A DNA stretch of 64,000 bases. Origin: Pollenia angustigena. Its lineage: Eukaryota > Arthropoda > Insecta > Diptera > Polleniidae. The notes under the pieces are model-generated. The model was not told where the DNA came from. It searched no databases and worked only from the letters and a program-made list of their open reading frames with translations. A program made the position numbers and the translations under genes. The stretch lies in assembly GCA_930367215.1 (NCBI GenBank), contig OV884058.1:218530208-218594207 (forward strand). Reading direction: 5' to 3'. Below, piece by piece: positions 55,300 to 64,000 of the stretch; the first letter of the stretch is position 1; each line of letters starts with the position of its first letter.

Positions 55300-55800
55300 T
55301 AAGCTTTTCAAAAGAATCGGTTAATTAATTAAGAAGGTATAGGAGGGGGTGCTTTTACCCTTTTTGCTTTATTTTACACCGTAAATGGTAAAATTTATAG
55401 CCTTTAGATCCTTCAGGACTTGAAACTATCATTGGATAATTAACTAAGAAGACATAGGTAGAGGGTGGTTTTACCCCGTTTGCCCTATTTTACACCCTAA
55501 TTGTTGGAATTTCCAAAAAAGGTATATCTTAAAATTCCTTTTGATTTTACAGTGAAATTTTAAGAAAATCGGTTGATTTGTTTAGATGTTGTTGGAAGGG
55601 GCAGCGTTTACCCCTCTTGCCTTATTTTACGTCCTAAATAATAAAAATTAAAGGCTATAGTCTCTTCCAGATGTTACAATATTTGCCTGCAAAATTTTAA
55701 GAAAATCGGTTGTTTAGTTAAGAAGATATTGAGAGGAGGAGCTTTTACCCGTTATGCCCTATTTTACGCCCTCTAGAAACATGAAATATACTTTATGACC
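55300..55800. repeat. ~125-bp tandem repeat, four diverged units
   Basis: The landmark 'aagaaaatcggttgwtt' followed by '(g)aggggcttttacccc', 'tgccctattttacaccct' and ~40 bp of spacer recurs near 55310, 55430, 55560 and 55690. The units are well diverged. Non-coding. Confidence 0.8.
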
Positions 55801-56240
55801 TATTCCGAATGTCATTGTACAGATAAGATATTACGATACATGGTTTGGTAACTTTTCAAGTGACAATAAAAGATCATAATATGAAAAATGGGCCATTTTG
55901 TTGATATTTGTATGGAACGCAGTAACTCCGGAACCTGCAAACTTCACATAGACCATCTGATGATTTTGGTTGAAGTCGGCCGACCTGTTTTCGCAGTTAG
56001 TGGTGACATCAAAGTGTACACTTCTTTTTATATAATTTGAAAAGGATCAACGGTGGATGGGTTACACGCAAAAGCTATGAACCGCCTTCGACTCTTCTCT
56101 TGCGATACCAAACAAAATTTGTTGAGTTTATTATTTGAACTTTAATGATTCTCTTCACAAGTAAAGTATATTAACAAAACATAAAATTTATCCCATATCA
56201 ATTTATTAAATAATTGGTTACAAATCATATACAATGTGAA
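55801..56240. other. Intergenic, nothing recognised
   Basis: Between the tandem array and the 3' end of the ADGF gene. No gene or repeat recognised. Confidence 0.4.
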
Positions 56241-56248
56241 CATAAGAA

Positions 56249-56254
56249 TTTATT
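56249..56254 (-). promoter_or_regulatory. Likely polyadenylation signal of the ADGF gene
   Basis: AATAAA on the minus strand about 45 bases past the stop codon. A second AATAAA lies ~45 bases further downstream near 56209. A short 3' UTR of ~70-110 bases is inferred. Confidence 0.5.
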
Positions 56255-56297
56255 ATATCTAATTCTTTTTGGCTTTTCCACACTTTGGCTTAGGGAT

Positions 56298-56882
56298 TTA
56301 CTTTAACCCATTTGCTATGTAGTCATTCCATTTACGTTGCCACTTTATCAAAGCCTCATCTCTTTGTTTATAATTTAAGGAGCTAAAGTTAATGGAATTG
56401 AAAGCCAATTGTTTCAACAATCTTAGGTCCGAATGAGCTGACGCTATAAGGAAAGCCATATAGAAATCATGGGACAAGGGTTTTGCCATCCAGAAAGATG
56501 GATAATTTGAGGATATTACTACTCGATAATCGTTAGCAAAAAAATATGCCAAGGGATGATTACGTAAGTCAGACTCCAACAGCAATACCTGATTCGATAT
56601 AGGAGTAACTTCGATAACTATACCAAATTGCTTTACACGTTGCAATATCGAAGGATGTTTAAGTAAAGCAAACCCATGGCCAATACGTTTGGAGCGCAGC
56701 TCCACAGCATCTATTAAGTTTTCGTCTACTGAGTTCCCGAACCAATTCGTTTCACCGGCATGGAAAAAGAATTTAATATGAGCAGGCATTTTTAACAGTT
56801 GAGGTACAAAATCCTTAAGAGGTCGTCCCAGTTCCTCTCGACCGAACAAATCGAAACCAGCCACGAAATCTGGATATTTTTC
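56298..56882 (-). CDS. ADGF exon 3 (codons 324-517)
   Basis: Acceptor AATCAATCAG then EKYPDFVAGFDLFGREELG. Contains FFFHAGETNWFGNS, SKRIGHGFALLKHP, VIEVTPISNQVLLL, DLRNHPLAYFFANDYRVV, ISSNYPSFW and the stop at 56298. The ISSNYP block is the decisive change from SSDDP. The intron before it is only 64 bases, with a long T run on the plus strand. Confidence 0.93.
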   Translation of the reverse strand, partial: EKYPDFVAGFDLFGREELGRPLKDFVPQLLKMPAHIKFFFHAGETNWFGNSVDENLIDAVELRSKRIGHGFALLKHPSILQRVKQFGIVIEVTPISNQVLLLESDLRNHPLAYFFANDYRVVISSNYPSFWMAKPLSHDFYMAFLIASAHSDLRLLKQLAFNSINFSSLNYKQRDEALIKWQRKWNDYIANGLK

Positions 56883-59800
56883 CTGATTGATTAGTTTGGA
56901 ACTTATTTTTTTTTTTTTTTTGTTTGTATATCTTAAGAAAACTTACCGATATTTCCAAAAAAGTATTTATATATTTTTTTAAAGTACAATTTTTAGCAGG
57001 ACGGTGGGGTGCATATATCACTTTGGACCCAATGAAATCTGGATTTGCTCTCATAAATCTGGCCAAAGTTTTAGTGTATATATGAACAGTATCAACTTCT
57101 GTGTAGTTGGTGCCATTCAAATCATACATCTGTAAAAAGCAGAGACCGAAAATAACAGTAATTTTGAAATTTAAAAACAAAAAAGCATAAAGCCTGGTAC
57201 TCTGTTCAACATTTCACGTGAAATGCTGTCAAAATGCATATGAAAAAAACTTGTGCGGAATATCTATGAAATAATGTTGATAGAGTTGTATTCTGTTTAT
57301 TTAGTGAAAAAGTTCCGAAATGTTTCTGGCAACATTTTTTTACAACTGCGAAATAATGTAAGCTGCCTTTATTTCACGTGGAATTTTAAGCAAAAGCAAA
57401 AAAGTATGAACGTAATATTATCTATCTATTTATATAAAAAAGGATTTGCAGGGAATCTTCAGAATATTCAGGCGGGTGACACTCTGAAGTCTGATTTTTG
57501 ATTTTCGGTCTGCGGGCGGAGGCGCGTGGCAAAATCCAATTTTCATATTGCACCACCAATGGCCCATTTTAAGTTTTCATCTAAAGCCTAGTACTAGGGT
57601 ATTCATTTAATCGTGTTTTTGCTTTAATCGGTTAATCGCTCGATTAATTAATCGAGGTTTTTATTTGATCGGTTAGTAATCGGTTAATTTTGTTATTGAT
57701 CGGTTAAGCGATTAATAATTTTTTTTTTAAAAATTAAGTAATTTCAGTAAATAAAAATTAAAAATTATTTATTATTTGGAGTTCATTAGAAAAAAAACAA
57801 TAACATAACAATATTTAATTAATTTTTTTAATTAACGATTAACGGTTAACCGTATGTAAACAAACCCCACATGTATTTTACTAAAAAATAATTTTTTTTT
57901 ATTAAAAAATTTAATAAAAAAGAAAGTAGATATGGATAAAAAACTGTTACCGGTTGTGTTATATTAATTTTTTATTTCTTATTAAATAATCAGTTCATCC
58001 TTTTTTGCTTTTGCTTAAAATTCCACGTGAAATAAGTGCAGCTTACTTTATTTCGCAGTAGTAAAAAAATGTTGCCTGCAACATTTCGGATCTTTTTCAC
58101 AAACTGAACAGAGTACAACTCTATCAACATTATTTCATAGATATTCCGCACAAGTTTTTTTCATATGCGTTTTGACAGCATTTCACGTGAAATGTTGAAC
58201 AGAGTACCAGGCTTAAAGAAAAATTTACCACGTCTACTTTTACGCCCACTTTTTCTATTAAGCGCATAACTTGAGAACAGCTTCACCGATTTGGACGATT
58301 TTTTCTTTAAAATCATCGTCATGGTCGAACTTAGGTTTTTACGGAAAGAAAATGTTGCCCCGCCCACTTAAGCCCACTTTGTTCGATTTACCTAAAATCA
58401 GAAAACGGCTCCATCGGTTTGATTTATTTTTTTTTTCTTTCAAATGTTCGTATCTTTTTAACGGATTTTAAAAATCGAACGCAAACATTTTTCCTAATTT
58501 GGTCAGGACAACGTCTGTCGGGTCAGCTAGTAACAAATAAAAAATTAAAATAACACACCCGGCAACAGTTTTTTATCCATATTTACTTTTTTTTTATTAA
58601 ATTTTTTATTAAAAAAAATTATTTTAGTAAAAAAAAAGTGGCGTTTGTTTACATACACGAAACAATGTAGCATACTTTGAAGGAATAAAAACGTCAAATT
58701 GTACAAACTCGCAAGATTGGTAACATTGATAAATGTCAAAATTTTCGTGTGGAACAATCAATGTTGCTCAACATTTTTCACAAATTTGAACAGAGTACTA
58801 GGCTTTAGGGCTGAATGTATTATTTTGACACGTAAATAAAAAGTGTTGTCAACTCGGTGCGTTTCGCACCATTTGGGTGCGTTTTTATATTTTGTGTGCG
58901 AAAAATTCCTTTGTTGGTGCGTGGTGCGCTTTTTTTGAATTTCGGTGCGTTTATTAAATTTTGCCGGCACAAAAACAAATCATGTTAGTGTTAAATTGCT
59001 TCTAATTATCCTGAACAGTGTGGGATTGAAAAACAGCAACATCGGCTCAGTAGGATAAGGGCTATGAATCCAAATGTGGACACAGAAAAAACTTTTTCAC
59101 CAATTTAAGTATTAATCAAAAATTAAATCAGTTTTGATTAAAAAAATTAATCAAATGAATTAAACGTTTAATTGATATCATTATTTTGCACCAGTAAACA
59201 GATGCACAAATTACTTGATTAAACGTTTAATTCACTTGATTAAACATTTAATTAAAAATAAAACAGATTTTTTTTTTTTTGATTAATGCTTTAATTGGTG
59301 AAAAAAAATTTTCTATTGAACCACCACCCTAAAAAATTAATTATTTTGTTACATAAACTATAATTAATGGTGGAACAATGCACGGAATGATATTAGATTT
59401 TGCACAGTACCCATGTTCTGTAACTTTAGTGAGAACTTCTTGCATCGAAAAGATGTGAAACAAAATATTCCATCGTTTCTCGAAAAGTGAGAGAAATGTG
59501 TGTCTGTAACTCATGTCGAAAACTATCAAAAGAGATTACGTCGTTACGTTATAAATGTCATAATATTGCACTCGAAGCCGATGTGACATTGCAGACGTTC
59601 AGAACGCCAGTAGCACATATCGTTGACGGCGACCAAAATTTACCAAAAATTAAAAATTTTTCAACGACGGCGGCGAAAATACAACCGTCGGCTATACCAA
59701 ATTGTGTAAAGAGCGACTTTAATGTTTGTTGTTTGCAAATGATCTTTGAAGACATTCGTATATTTTATAAAAATGTTAAAATCAAAATAATAAAACAATG

Positions 59801-61950
59801 AAAAATGTGCCAAGAATAAAATAATATTATTATTATTCTTTGCATTTTGCATTTTTAATTGTTTTTTAGTGTTCAAATGTTATTCGTGAGTTTATTTGAC
59901 AGTTCAAAGCGGGAACTTTTCTCACCAAAATGTTACAGACACACTTTTTCTGTAAATTGGCGAGTAATTTTCTTAGGTGACAGCTTGTACTCGTGAGAAA
60001 AACAGCTGTTTGTTTCAATTTATGGGTTTTTTTGTTTCATTTCACACATTTCAATCGAAAACTTTCTCGACGCGAGAGTTACAGAACATGGGCACAGATT
60101 CGTTTTATCTAATTAAAAATCACACCATAGTTTCTACATAGAGTCCTCTATAGGACAACTCTTAAATACACGTTTTACCATGACGAATATTGAAGTAAAT
60201 AAGGCCCACTCGTGAAATATTCTAACTGTCCGTGGAGGGTACAAAAGATTCGGCACAGTCGAATTTAAAACTCTAATAAGTTTTTTTTTATTATTAGACC
60301 GAATTGGCAAACCGTTTGTTGTAATTTGAAGACACTGCCACTATTATCTTGCTGTATATTCTAATTTAAGGCCGCTTTAGCCGACCGTAAATGTAATTAA
60401 ATGCAATGTAAAGTACCGTAACGTACTGTAAGCTCGTTTGTGGTGTAAGAACGTGTCAGCTGTTTTTCACAACCAAAAACAAAAAAGCATTAGTATACAT
60501 AAAACAACACACACAGTGATGAGAATTAAAAATGTTGAAATAGTGACCGCTTTGCAGAAAAAGTACCAAGCGATTTAAATAGTATTAAAACTGTATGTAT
60601 TGCATGTATAAATAAATAAATAATTGAATATTTGATATTAATATCATATCATATTCGTACACATGTTCTTACATTCATTTCAAAATGTGCATACACCCAA
60701 ACAAGGTTTTGATACCATTAAAAACCAGAAGGATATGTATACATTTGTTAATTTTATACATCTAAGCATATATTTGTATAAATGAAAATATGTATGGATT
60801 GTTACTTATTTTGTGAAAAGTCCACAGATATTATAAATGAAAAAGTACCAAACAAAAAGAGTGATTTTACCCGCATTGCATTTAAAATATAAGCAGCCCA
60901 TCACTATCTACAACTGTTACGTAACCTCGTAATGAAATTCTATTTTCTACAGGTTGGCACGTTACTGTTATTTCTTTCCATATAACAGAAACGATCAGCT
61001 GTTTACATTACATTTACATTTCTACATTTACGGTCGGCTAATGGGACCTTTAAATTTCATATTCCCGATCTGTAGAGTCAATACTTGTTTAAGTTTTTGT
61101 TGTAAGTCTTCTACATATCTCAATAACAATCATGTTATCATATTTTTTTTTCTCGCATACTTACCACAGGCCAAGTTGAACGGACTTCTAAATATTGTAC
61201 ACCATCAGCCAGGAACTCTTCTAAAGCATTATATAAATAATCCTTCCATACAGGAGCGTAGAACAACAAGCCACTAAAAAGTGTATATATTCCTTTTAAT
61301 TGTTTCCAAATTTCTTTGGCGTCTGAAAATTTTTCAACGGAATATAATGTTAGTTGTTCACGCAAACTTTTATCAACCGCTGCGTTTCCATATAATTTTC
61401 TAACTTTACACAACAATTTCCAACTGCAGTAAGTTTCGTCTACTGGGATTGGGACAGTTTTTGAGAATTTGAAATACACAGCCTTTTGATTAATACGGTT
61501 TTCGCACATCCATAAATAATTGCGATAAGTAAGTTTTATAACACAATCTATACTACACAATGCTGTTTCATGGGCATTTAATACACTTCCTTTAGGCATT
61601 TTAGCAATATATTGATAAAGAGTCGAGTTTTGTATTTTATCCAAAACTTTAAAGAAATGTTGGGAAGGCTTAAATAATTCGGGAGCACGCAAACCCTCTT
61701 CATATTCTTTGACTTTCTCTTTCATAATATTTTCATTGGCTAGTAGTTCTTTTTCTGTTAGCGACATTTTTGCTCCAAAAGCTGTGTTTAGTTCCTCGCG
61801 AAAGAGTATATTACGTAAGGTGTTATACGCCTCTAAGCCAGGACGTTCGACAGGGGTATAATCGGGCTCCAGAGCAGGCAATCTTTCAGCTCTACAGTTA
61901 ATTATCAACAGAAGGACAGCTGGTGCCCAAAGGAATTTAAGAACTTGCAT
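56298..61950 (-). CDS. ADGF-family protein, predicted catalytically dead
   Basis: Secreted relative of ADA2/ADGF, enzymes that lower extracellular adenosine and can act as growth factors. Three exons, joined 61950-61165, 57129-56947, 56882-56298; both introns phase 0 with GT-AG ends. 517 codons, a normal length for the family. Layout: signal peptide (1-21), PRX-type N-terminal domain (~25-110), then the deaminase barrel. Kept: H127, HAGE (H364-E367), RIGHG (H392), PISN, DLRNHP. Lost: the first His of HxH (LNAHE, Asn125), the following Asp (Glu128), and both Asp of SSDDP (SSNYP, Asn449 and Tyr450). The Asp and His positions bind zinc or substrate in adenosine deaminases, so activity is very unlikely. 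The frame is otherwise open with intact splice sites, arguing for a maintained pseudoenzyme rather than a dying gene. Which ADGF paralogue it is cannot be decided here. Confidence 0.93.
56947..57129 (-). CDS. ADGF exon 2 (codons 263-323)
   Basis: Acceptor CTTTTTACAG precedes MYDLNGTNYTEVDTVHIYTK; the block continues KVIYAPHRPAK and ends TFLEIS with donor TCG|GTAAGT at 56946. 183 bases, phase 0 both sides. The Met at its start is internal, not a start codon. Confidence 0.9.
57585..58213. mobile_element. PIF-type foldback, inner copy, TSD TAA
   Basis: Flanked by TAA at 57582-57584 and 58214-58216. Ends AGCCTAGTACT and AGTACCAGGCT. Removing it joins the two parts of the CCCGACAGACG repeat. The right arm (58003-58213) contains 'atttcacgtgaaatg' and matches the outer element's left arm in reverse. 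The left arm is truncated at 57596 where the GATTAA-rich repeat begins. Confidence 0.78.
57597..57850. repeat. TAGGGTATTCATT / CGATTAA repeat, copy 1
   Basis: Starts TAGGGTATTCATTTAATCG and consists of CGGTTAAT/ATTAACCG words in both orientations, ending near TTAACGGTTAACCG. The same start and composition occur at 62838. TAGGG fits the hAT end rule but the far end is not matched. Confidence 0.55.
59086..59316. mobile_element. ~230-bp MITE, ACAGAAAAAA family, copy 2
   Basis: Inverted ends ACAGAAAAAACTTTTTCACC and near-complement, TTAATCAA/TTTAATT words inside; same family as 11694-11928. It splits the host repeat at the word 'tgtggaaccaccacc'. Confidence 0.75.
59398..60103. mobile_element. 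'CCATGTTCTGTAAC' element, copy 2, ~700 bp
   Basis: Inverted ends CAGTACCCATGTTCTGTAAC and the complement ending GGGCACAG. The plus strand has an open segment (59487-59801) reading CNSCRKLSKEITSLRYKCHN then AAKIQPSAIPNCV, part of which is preserved in the inverted copy at 23.3-23.5 kb. CxxC and an 'xxPSAIPNxx' segment recall THAP-domain proteins of P-type transposons, but the match is too weak to assign. Confidence 0.7.
60369..61049. mobile_element. PIF/Harbinger-type element, 681 bp, in ADGF intron 1
   Basis: Flanked by TTA at 60366-60368 and 61050-61052. Ends AGGCCGCTTTAGCCGACCGT and the complement of AGGTCCCATTAGCCGACCGT, continuing into AAATGTA. It lies 115 bp from the exon 1 donor. Non-coding. 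Confidence 0.8.
61165..61950 (-). CDS. ADGF exon 1 (codons 1-262)
   Basis: Starts MQVLKFLWAPAVLLLIINCR, a clean hydrophobic signal peptide with likely cleavage near Ala21. Contains MPKGSVLNAHETALCS (from residue 118), where the family has LHAHD. Ends ...YLEVRSTWPV with donor G|GTAAGT at 61164. Usual family text after this (YLExR) continues directly into exon 2, so no exon is missing. Confidence 0.93.
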
Positions 61951-62026
61951 TACAATTTTAATTTTATTTTCTACTTATTGTGGCTTGGCTTCTTAAAGGT
62001 AGCTTTTAGGAAACTACTTCTTTATT

Positions 62027-62059
62027 ACTGATGTAGTACTGTCGTCTGCACTTCTTTAT
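62027..62059 (-). promoter_or_regulatory. Core promoter of the ADGF gene (TATA + Inr)
   Basis: On the minus strand, TATAAAG at 62059-62053 is followed by the arthropod initiator TCAGT at 62031-62027. The initiator A (62029) lies 30 bases from the first T of the TATA box, the canonical distance. This predicts transcription start at 62029 and a 5' UTR of ~79 bases. Confidence 0.7.
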
Positions 62060-62079
62060 ACGTATACCTCGGCGGTTTC

Positions 62080-62520
62080 AATACTTCCGATAATTCTATA
62101 ATTAGTTTTGTTGATTTATGTTTTATATCCATTTTCGGTTTAAGTCTTCTAAATTTTAAATAATTTAGTTTAATTTACACAAGTGTCGAATGTTATTTTG
62201 GACTTAAATAAAGGCGCAATTAAAACTTTATCACAAACATGGCCGAACTTTGTTGAGGAGGGGAACAAGGTGATTATTAGGGAGGGGACGGGAGGTTAAA
62301 TATCATTATTTGTGTAATTATTTTGCTACAATATACATAAATGTATTTTTATCTTAATTCAAATAAACAATATTTATAGTTGCTTGTATTTATAATTTTT
62401 TAGTTTTCTATATTAAATTTTTGTCTATTTTTTTATATAATATTTACTTGGCTTTACCTGTAGTTTTACAGCCGTATTCATAAAAATGTATTAATGATAA
62501 AGTTGTATTCATAATAGTGC
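62080..62520. other. ADGF upstream region, nothing else recognised
   Basis: AT-rich sequence with a GGGGAGGGGACGGGAGG-like G-rich patch near 62278-62296. No other gene, repeat or promoter element that I can support. Confidence 0.4.
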
Positions 62521-62525
62521 TGGGA

Positions 62526-62562
62526 AACTATCGATAGACTATCGATAGTCTATCGATACTTG
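62526..62562. promoter_or_regulatory. Triple TATCGATA palindrome cluster
   Basis: Three TATCGATA motifs within ~30 bp (CTATCGATAG twice and CTATCGATAC), joined by GACT/TCT. TATCGATA is the DREF-binding element of fly promoters. The cluster is ~500 bp upstream of the ADGF start, next to a hAT fragment, so it may be either a regulatory site or transposon terminal sequence. Confidence 0.5.
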
Positions 62563-62653
62563 CTATAACTAATTCGCGCTGAATTACAGCAATGAATACA
62601 AACAACAAGAATGTTAATTTAAGGCCTTTAAGTCGAAGTTTTTACATGTTTAT

Positions 62654-62800
62654 ATGGGGACTCAAATGTCCCTAGAAATGTCCGCTAGATTGATTACCTT
62701 TTTGGGTTTAGAATTTAGAAAATTTTTTAAAGTTGCGATGGAATATCTTATAGCCCCTGTTACTTCTGTTCCTTCAGAAAGGTACTTATCAATTTTTAAA
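62654..62800 (+). pseudogene. hAT transposase C-terminal dimerisation fragment
   Basis: LGLEFRKFFKVAMEYLIAPV then TSVPSERYLSIFK matches the C-terminal signature of hAT transposases (usual form ...A(T/S)SVPSERxFS...). Only about 45 codons remain, preceded by unrelated sequence and ended by the repeat at 62838. Confidence 0.72.
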
Positions 62801-62837
62801 AAACTGCCATCTAAAATAACGTGCGTATATATATACT

Positions 62838-63000
62838 AGGGTATTCATTCGGTTAACCGCCAATCGGTTAACCGATTAATTACTACCCGATTAACTGATC
62901 GGTTAATTTCAAATTGGCTTTTTTCGATTAACGATTAAACCGGTTAATTTCGGTCGATTAACCGATGTAACAAAAATTTCAATATTTTGTAGTATTATTT
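62838..63000. repeat. TAGGGTATTCATT / CGGTTAACCG repeat, copy 2
   Basis: Starts TAGGGTATTCATTCGGTTAA; CGGTTAACCG and CGATTAA words in both orientations. Same start as 57597. Far end not resolved. Confidence 0.55.
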
Positions 63001-63550
63001 TTTATATAAAAAAACCGGCGGGAATTTTGCCCAATATTATTTAAACAGAAGGAGTTACTATACCCTGAATGTTCAGGTAAATGAAAACATTTGAACTTAA
63101 AATATGTTGGCAGTTATATGTGGCTAAAAATGTTTTGTTAAAACCTAGGAGGTTTTATTTTCAAAACATCTGGTTAAAATTGGTTAAATTATTCATTAAA
63201 CATAAATCTGTATAATCTCTTTTGGAACGTACAGAGTTTAAGCAGTAAAAATTTGATATTGAAATATGATTTACATATTTCGCTTCTATTTCAATAGTAT
63301 GTATTTTATTAACAAAAAAAACATAAAATTAATTAAAATATTACGTTTTAAAAAACAGAAATTCATTTTAAATTGAAAACAAAACAGAAATTCACTTAAA
63401 ATTCGTTCGCTGTATGATATTTTTATTTACTCGTATCGTTTTATCCCCAGTTGTATGCATCACTATTACAAAAATTACAATTAAAAGAACATATTGTTGC
63501 CAACATAATAATACAAAAGTATTATAAACGTTTAATTGTTAATCCACTCC
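63001..63550. other. No feature recognised
   Basis: AT-rich; no gene or repeat unit recognised. Confidence 0.4.
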
Positions 63551-63556
63551 TATTAA

Positions 63557-63909
63557 AGGCTAGATTACACTATTATACTTTGTATTAATACATGTCAAAA
63601 ACTCAAGTAATATGACAAAGTGTAATAGTGTGAATGCAATGTGTCACTAAAATGACAAGTATTATGAAAAAAGTTTGACATCCCATACGACTTCATCGTT
63701 TTTTGAAAAATTTCTAAACAATAATACTTTTCATTGGATCAGGGTTGCATTTTATTTCATGTGTGAGTGTTTATACTTTGTGTGATGGTCTGAACACAAA
63801 CTGTCATGTTACACTAGATTTTTTGACAGTCGCAACAAAACGCATTAGATTTCTATCTCACAAAGTATTATGGAATACGTAAGACTTGTGAGATAGTGTA
63901 ATCTAGGCT
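63557..63909. mobile_element. PIF/Harbinger-type MITE, 353 bp, TSD TAA
   Basis: TAA at 63554-63556 and 63910-63912. Inverted ends AGGCTAGATTACACTATT and the complement of AGCCTAGATTACACTATC. Interior contains further 'acaaagt(a/g)' words in both orientations. Non-coding. Confidence 0.85.
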
Positions 63910-64000
63910 TAAGCGGTTATAAATTAGACTTTTTATTAATGGTTTATAGAACAAAAAGTGTTTAATAACTATTGTATTCATTAAAGCTGAAACAAGAAAT

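Larger units (their letters stand above)
57417..58535 (-). repeat. 'CCCGACAGACGTTG' dispersed repeat, copy 2, interrupted
   Basis: Inverted relative to 30935-31500. Parts 57417-57584 and 58217-58535 are co-linear and are separated by the PIF-type element at 57585-58213. Non-coding. Confidence 0.75.
57190..58804. mobile_element. PIF-type foldback in ADGF intron 1, outer copy
   Basis: Ends AGCCTGGTACTCTGTTCAAC at 57190 and complement ending at 58804 (AGTACTAGGCT), flanked by TAA (57187-57189) and TTA (58805-58807), both TWA. It encloses the inverted CCCGACAGACG repeat and the inner copy below. The 57190-57405 arm is nearly identical to the right arm of the inner copy. Confidence 0.7.
58960..60290 (-). 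repeat. Dispersed hairpin repeat in ADGF intron 1, interrupted
   Basis: Outer parts 58970-59085 ('tgggattgaaaaacagcaac'), 59317-59397 and 60104-60290 (ending 'gtggagggtacaaaagattc' and a TTCGGCACAGTCGAA hairpin) belong to one copy of the family. Two elements interrupt it. Confidence 0.7.

Noticed and set aside
57128..57180. A separate start for the second ADGF exon at an upstream Met
   Set aside because: An acceptor CTTTTTACAG directly precedes MYDLNG and the upstream residues do not match the family.
1..64000. CRISPR array, prokaryotic operons or an endogenous virus
   Set aside because: Repeats are transposon-like with inverted ends or tandem arrays without spaced short repeats. The only reverse transcriptases are non-LTR type, with no LTRs, gag or env blocks seen.

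Overview
This is an AT-rich, intron-bearing, repeat-saturated stretch of animal nuclear DNA, almost certainly from a fly. The only convincing host gene is a secreted adenosine-deaminase-related growth factor (ADGF) gene on the minus strand (exons at 61950-61165, 57129-56947 and 56882-56298). It has a TATA box, a fly-type initiator and GT-AG introns. The dense load of mariner, hAT, PIF/Harbinger, piggyBac, Helitron and non-LTR elements, plus a dispersed repeat carrying a short hairpin and ~150-bp internal units, suggests a calyptrate fly such as a blow fly or house fly relative. The species call is inference. There are no bacterial-style operons, rRNA genes, CRISPR arrays or intact tRNA genes.

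Layout. 1-12 kb: nested DNA transposons (a hAT element with 8-bp target duplication at 783-2240, a long-armed foldback at 4198-5087, a PIF-type MITE at 5419-5743, a deleted DD41D mariner at 7301-8170, a ~150-bp tandem array at 8490-9030, a hAT MITE at 9420-9960, a hAT transposase remnant at 11440-12640). 13-17 kb: a deep nest in which a TTAA-flanked piggyBac-type element holds a mariner, which holds a hAT element, which holds further repeats. 17.7-19.9 kb: a second nest, a mariner split by a jockey-type LINE that is itself split three times. 20-25 kb: dispersed repeats, a perfect hairpin and a P-element-like MITE. 25.3-29.9 kb: a composite with hAT-like ends carrying a piggyBac transposase gene with one internal stop and a lost C-terminus. 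30-40 kb: MITEs, a GGCCTT-rich element, a SINE-like tRNA head and a 265-bp-armed palindrome.

40-47.1 kb: two non-LTR retrotransposons on the minus strand. LINE A is inserted into LINE B, and LINE A is itself split by a GC-rich palindromic element with a 10-bp target duplication and by a smaller element. 47.4-52.2 kb: a 4.8-kb inverted-repeat element carrying a multi-exon gene of a transposon-associated protein family I cannot place in a known superfamily. A smaller relative with the same terminal motif and the same gene family sits at 33.4-35.1 kb. 52.8-56 kb: MITEs, a second SINE-like head, a Helitron helicase C-terminus and a tandem array.

56-64 kb: the ADGF gene. Its 4-kb first intron is filled with PIF-type foldbacks and dispersed repeats. 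The encoded protein keeps several deaminase motifs but has lost one metal-binding His of the HxH motif and both Asp of the SSDDP motif, so it is predicted to be a pseudoenzyme. Upstream lie a cluster of TATCGATA palindromes, a hAT fragment and one more PIF-type MITE. Most open reading frames over 60 codons in the window are chance ORFs or TE debris.
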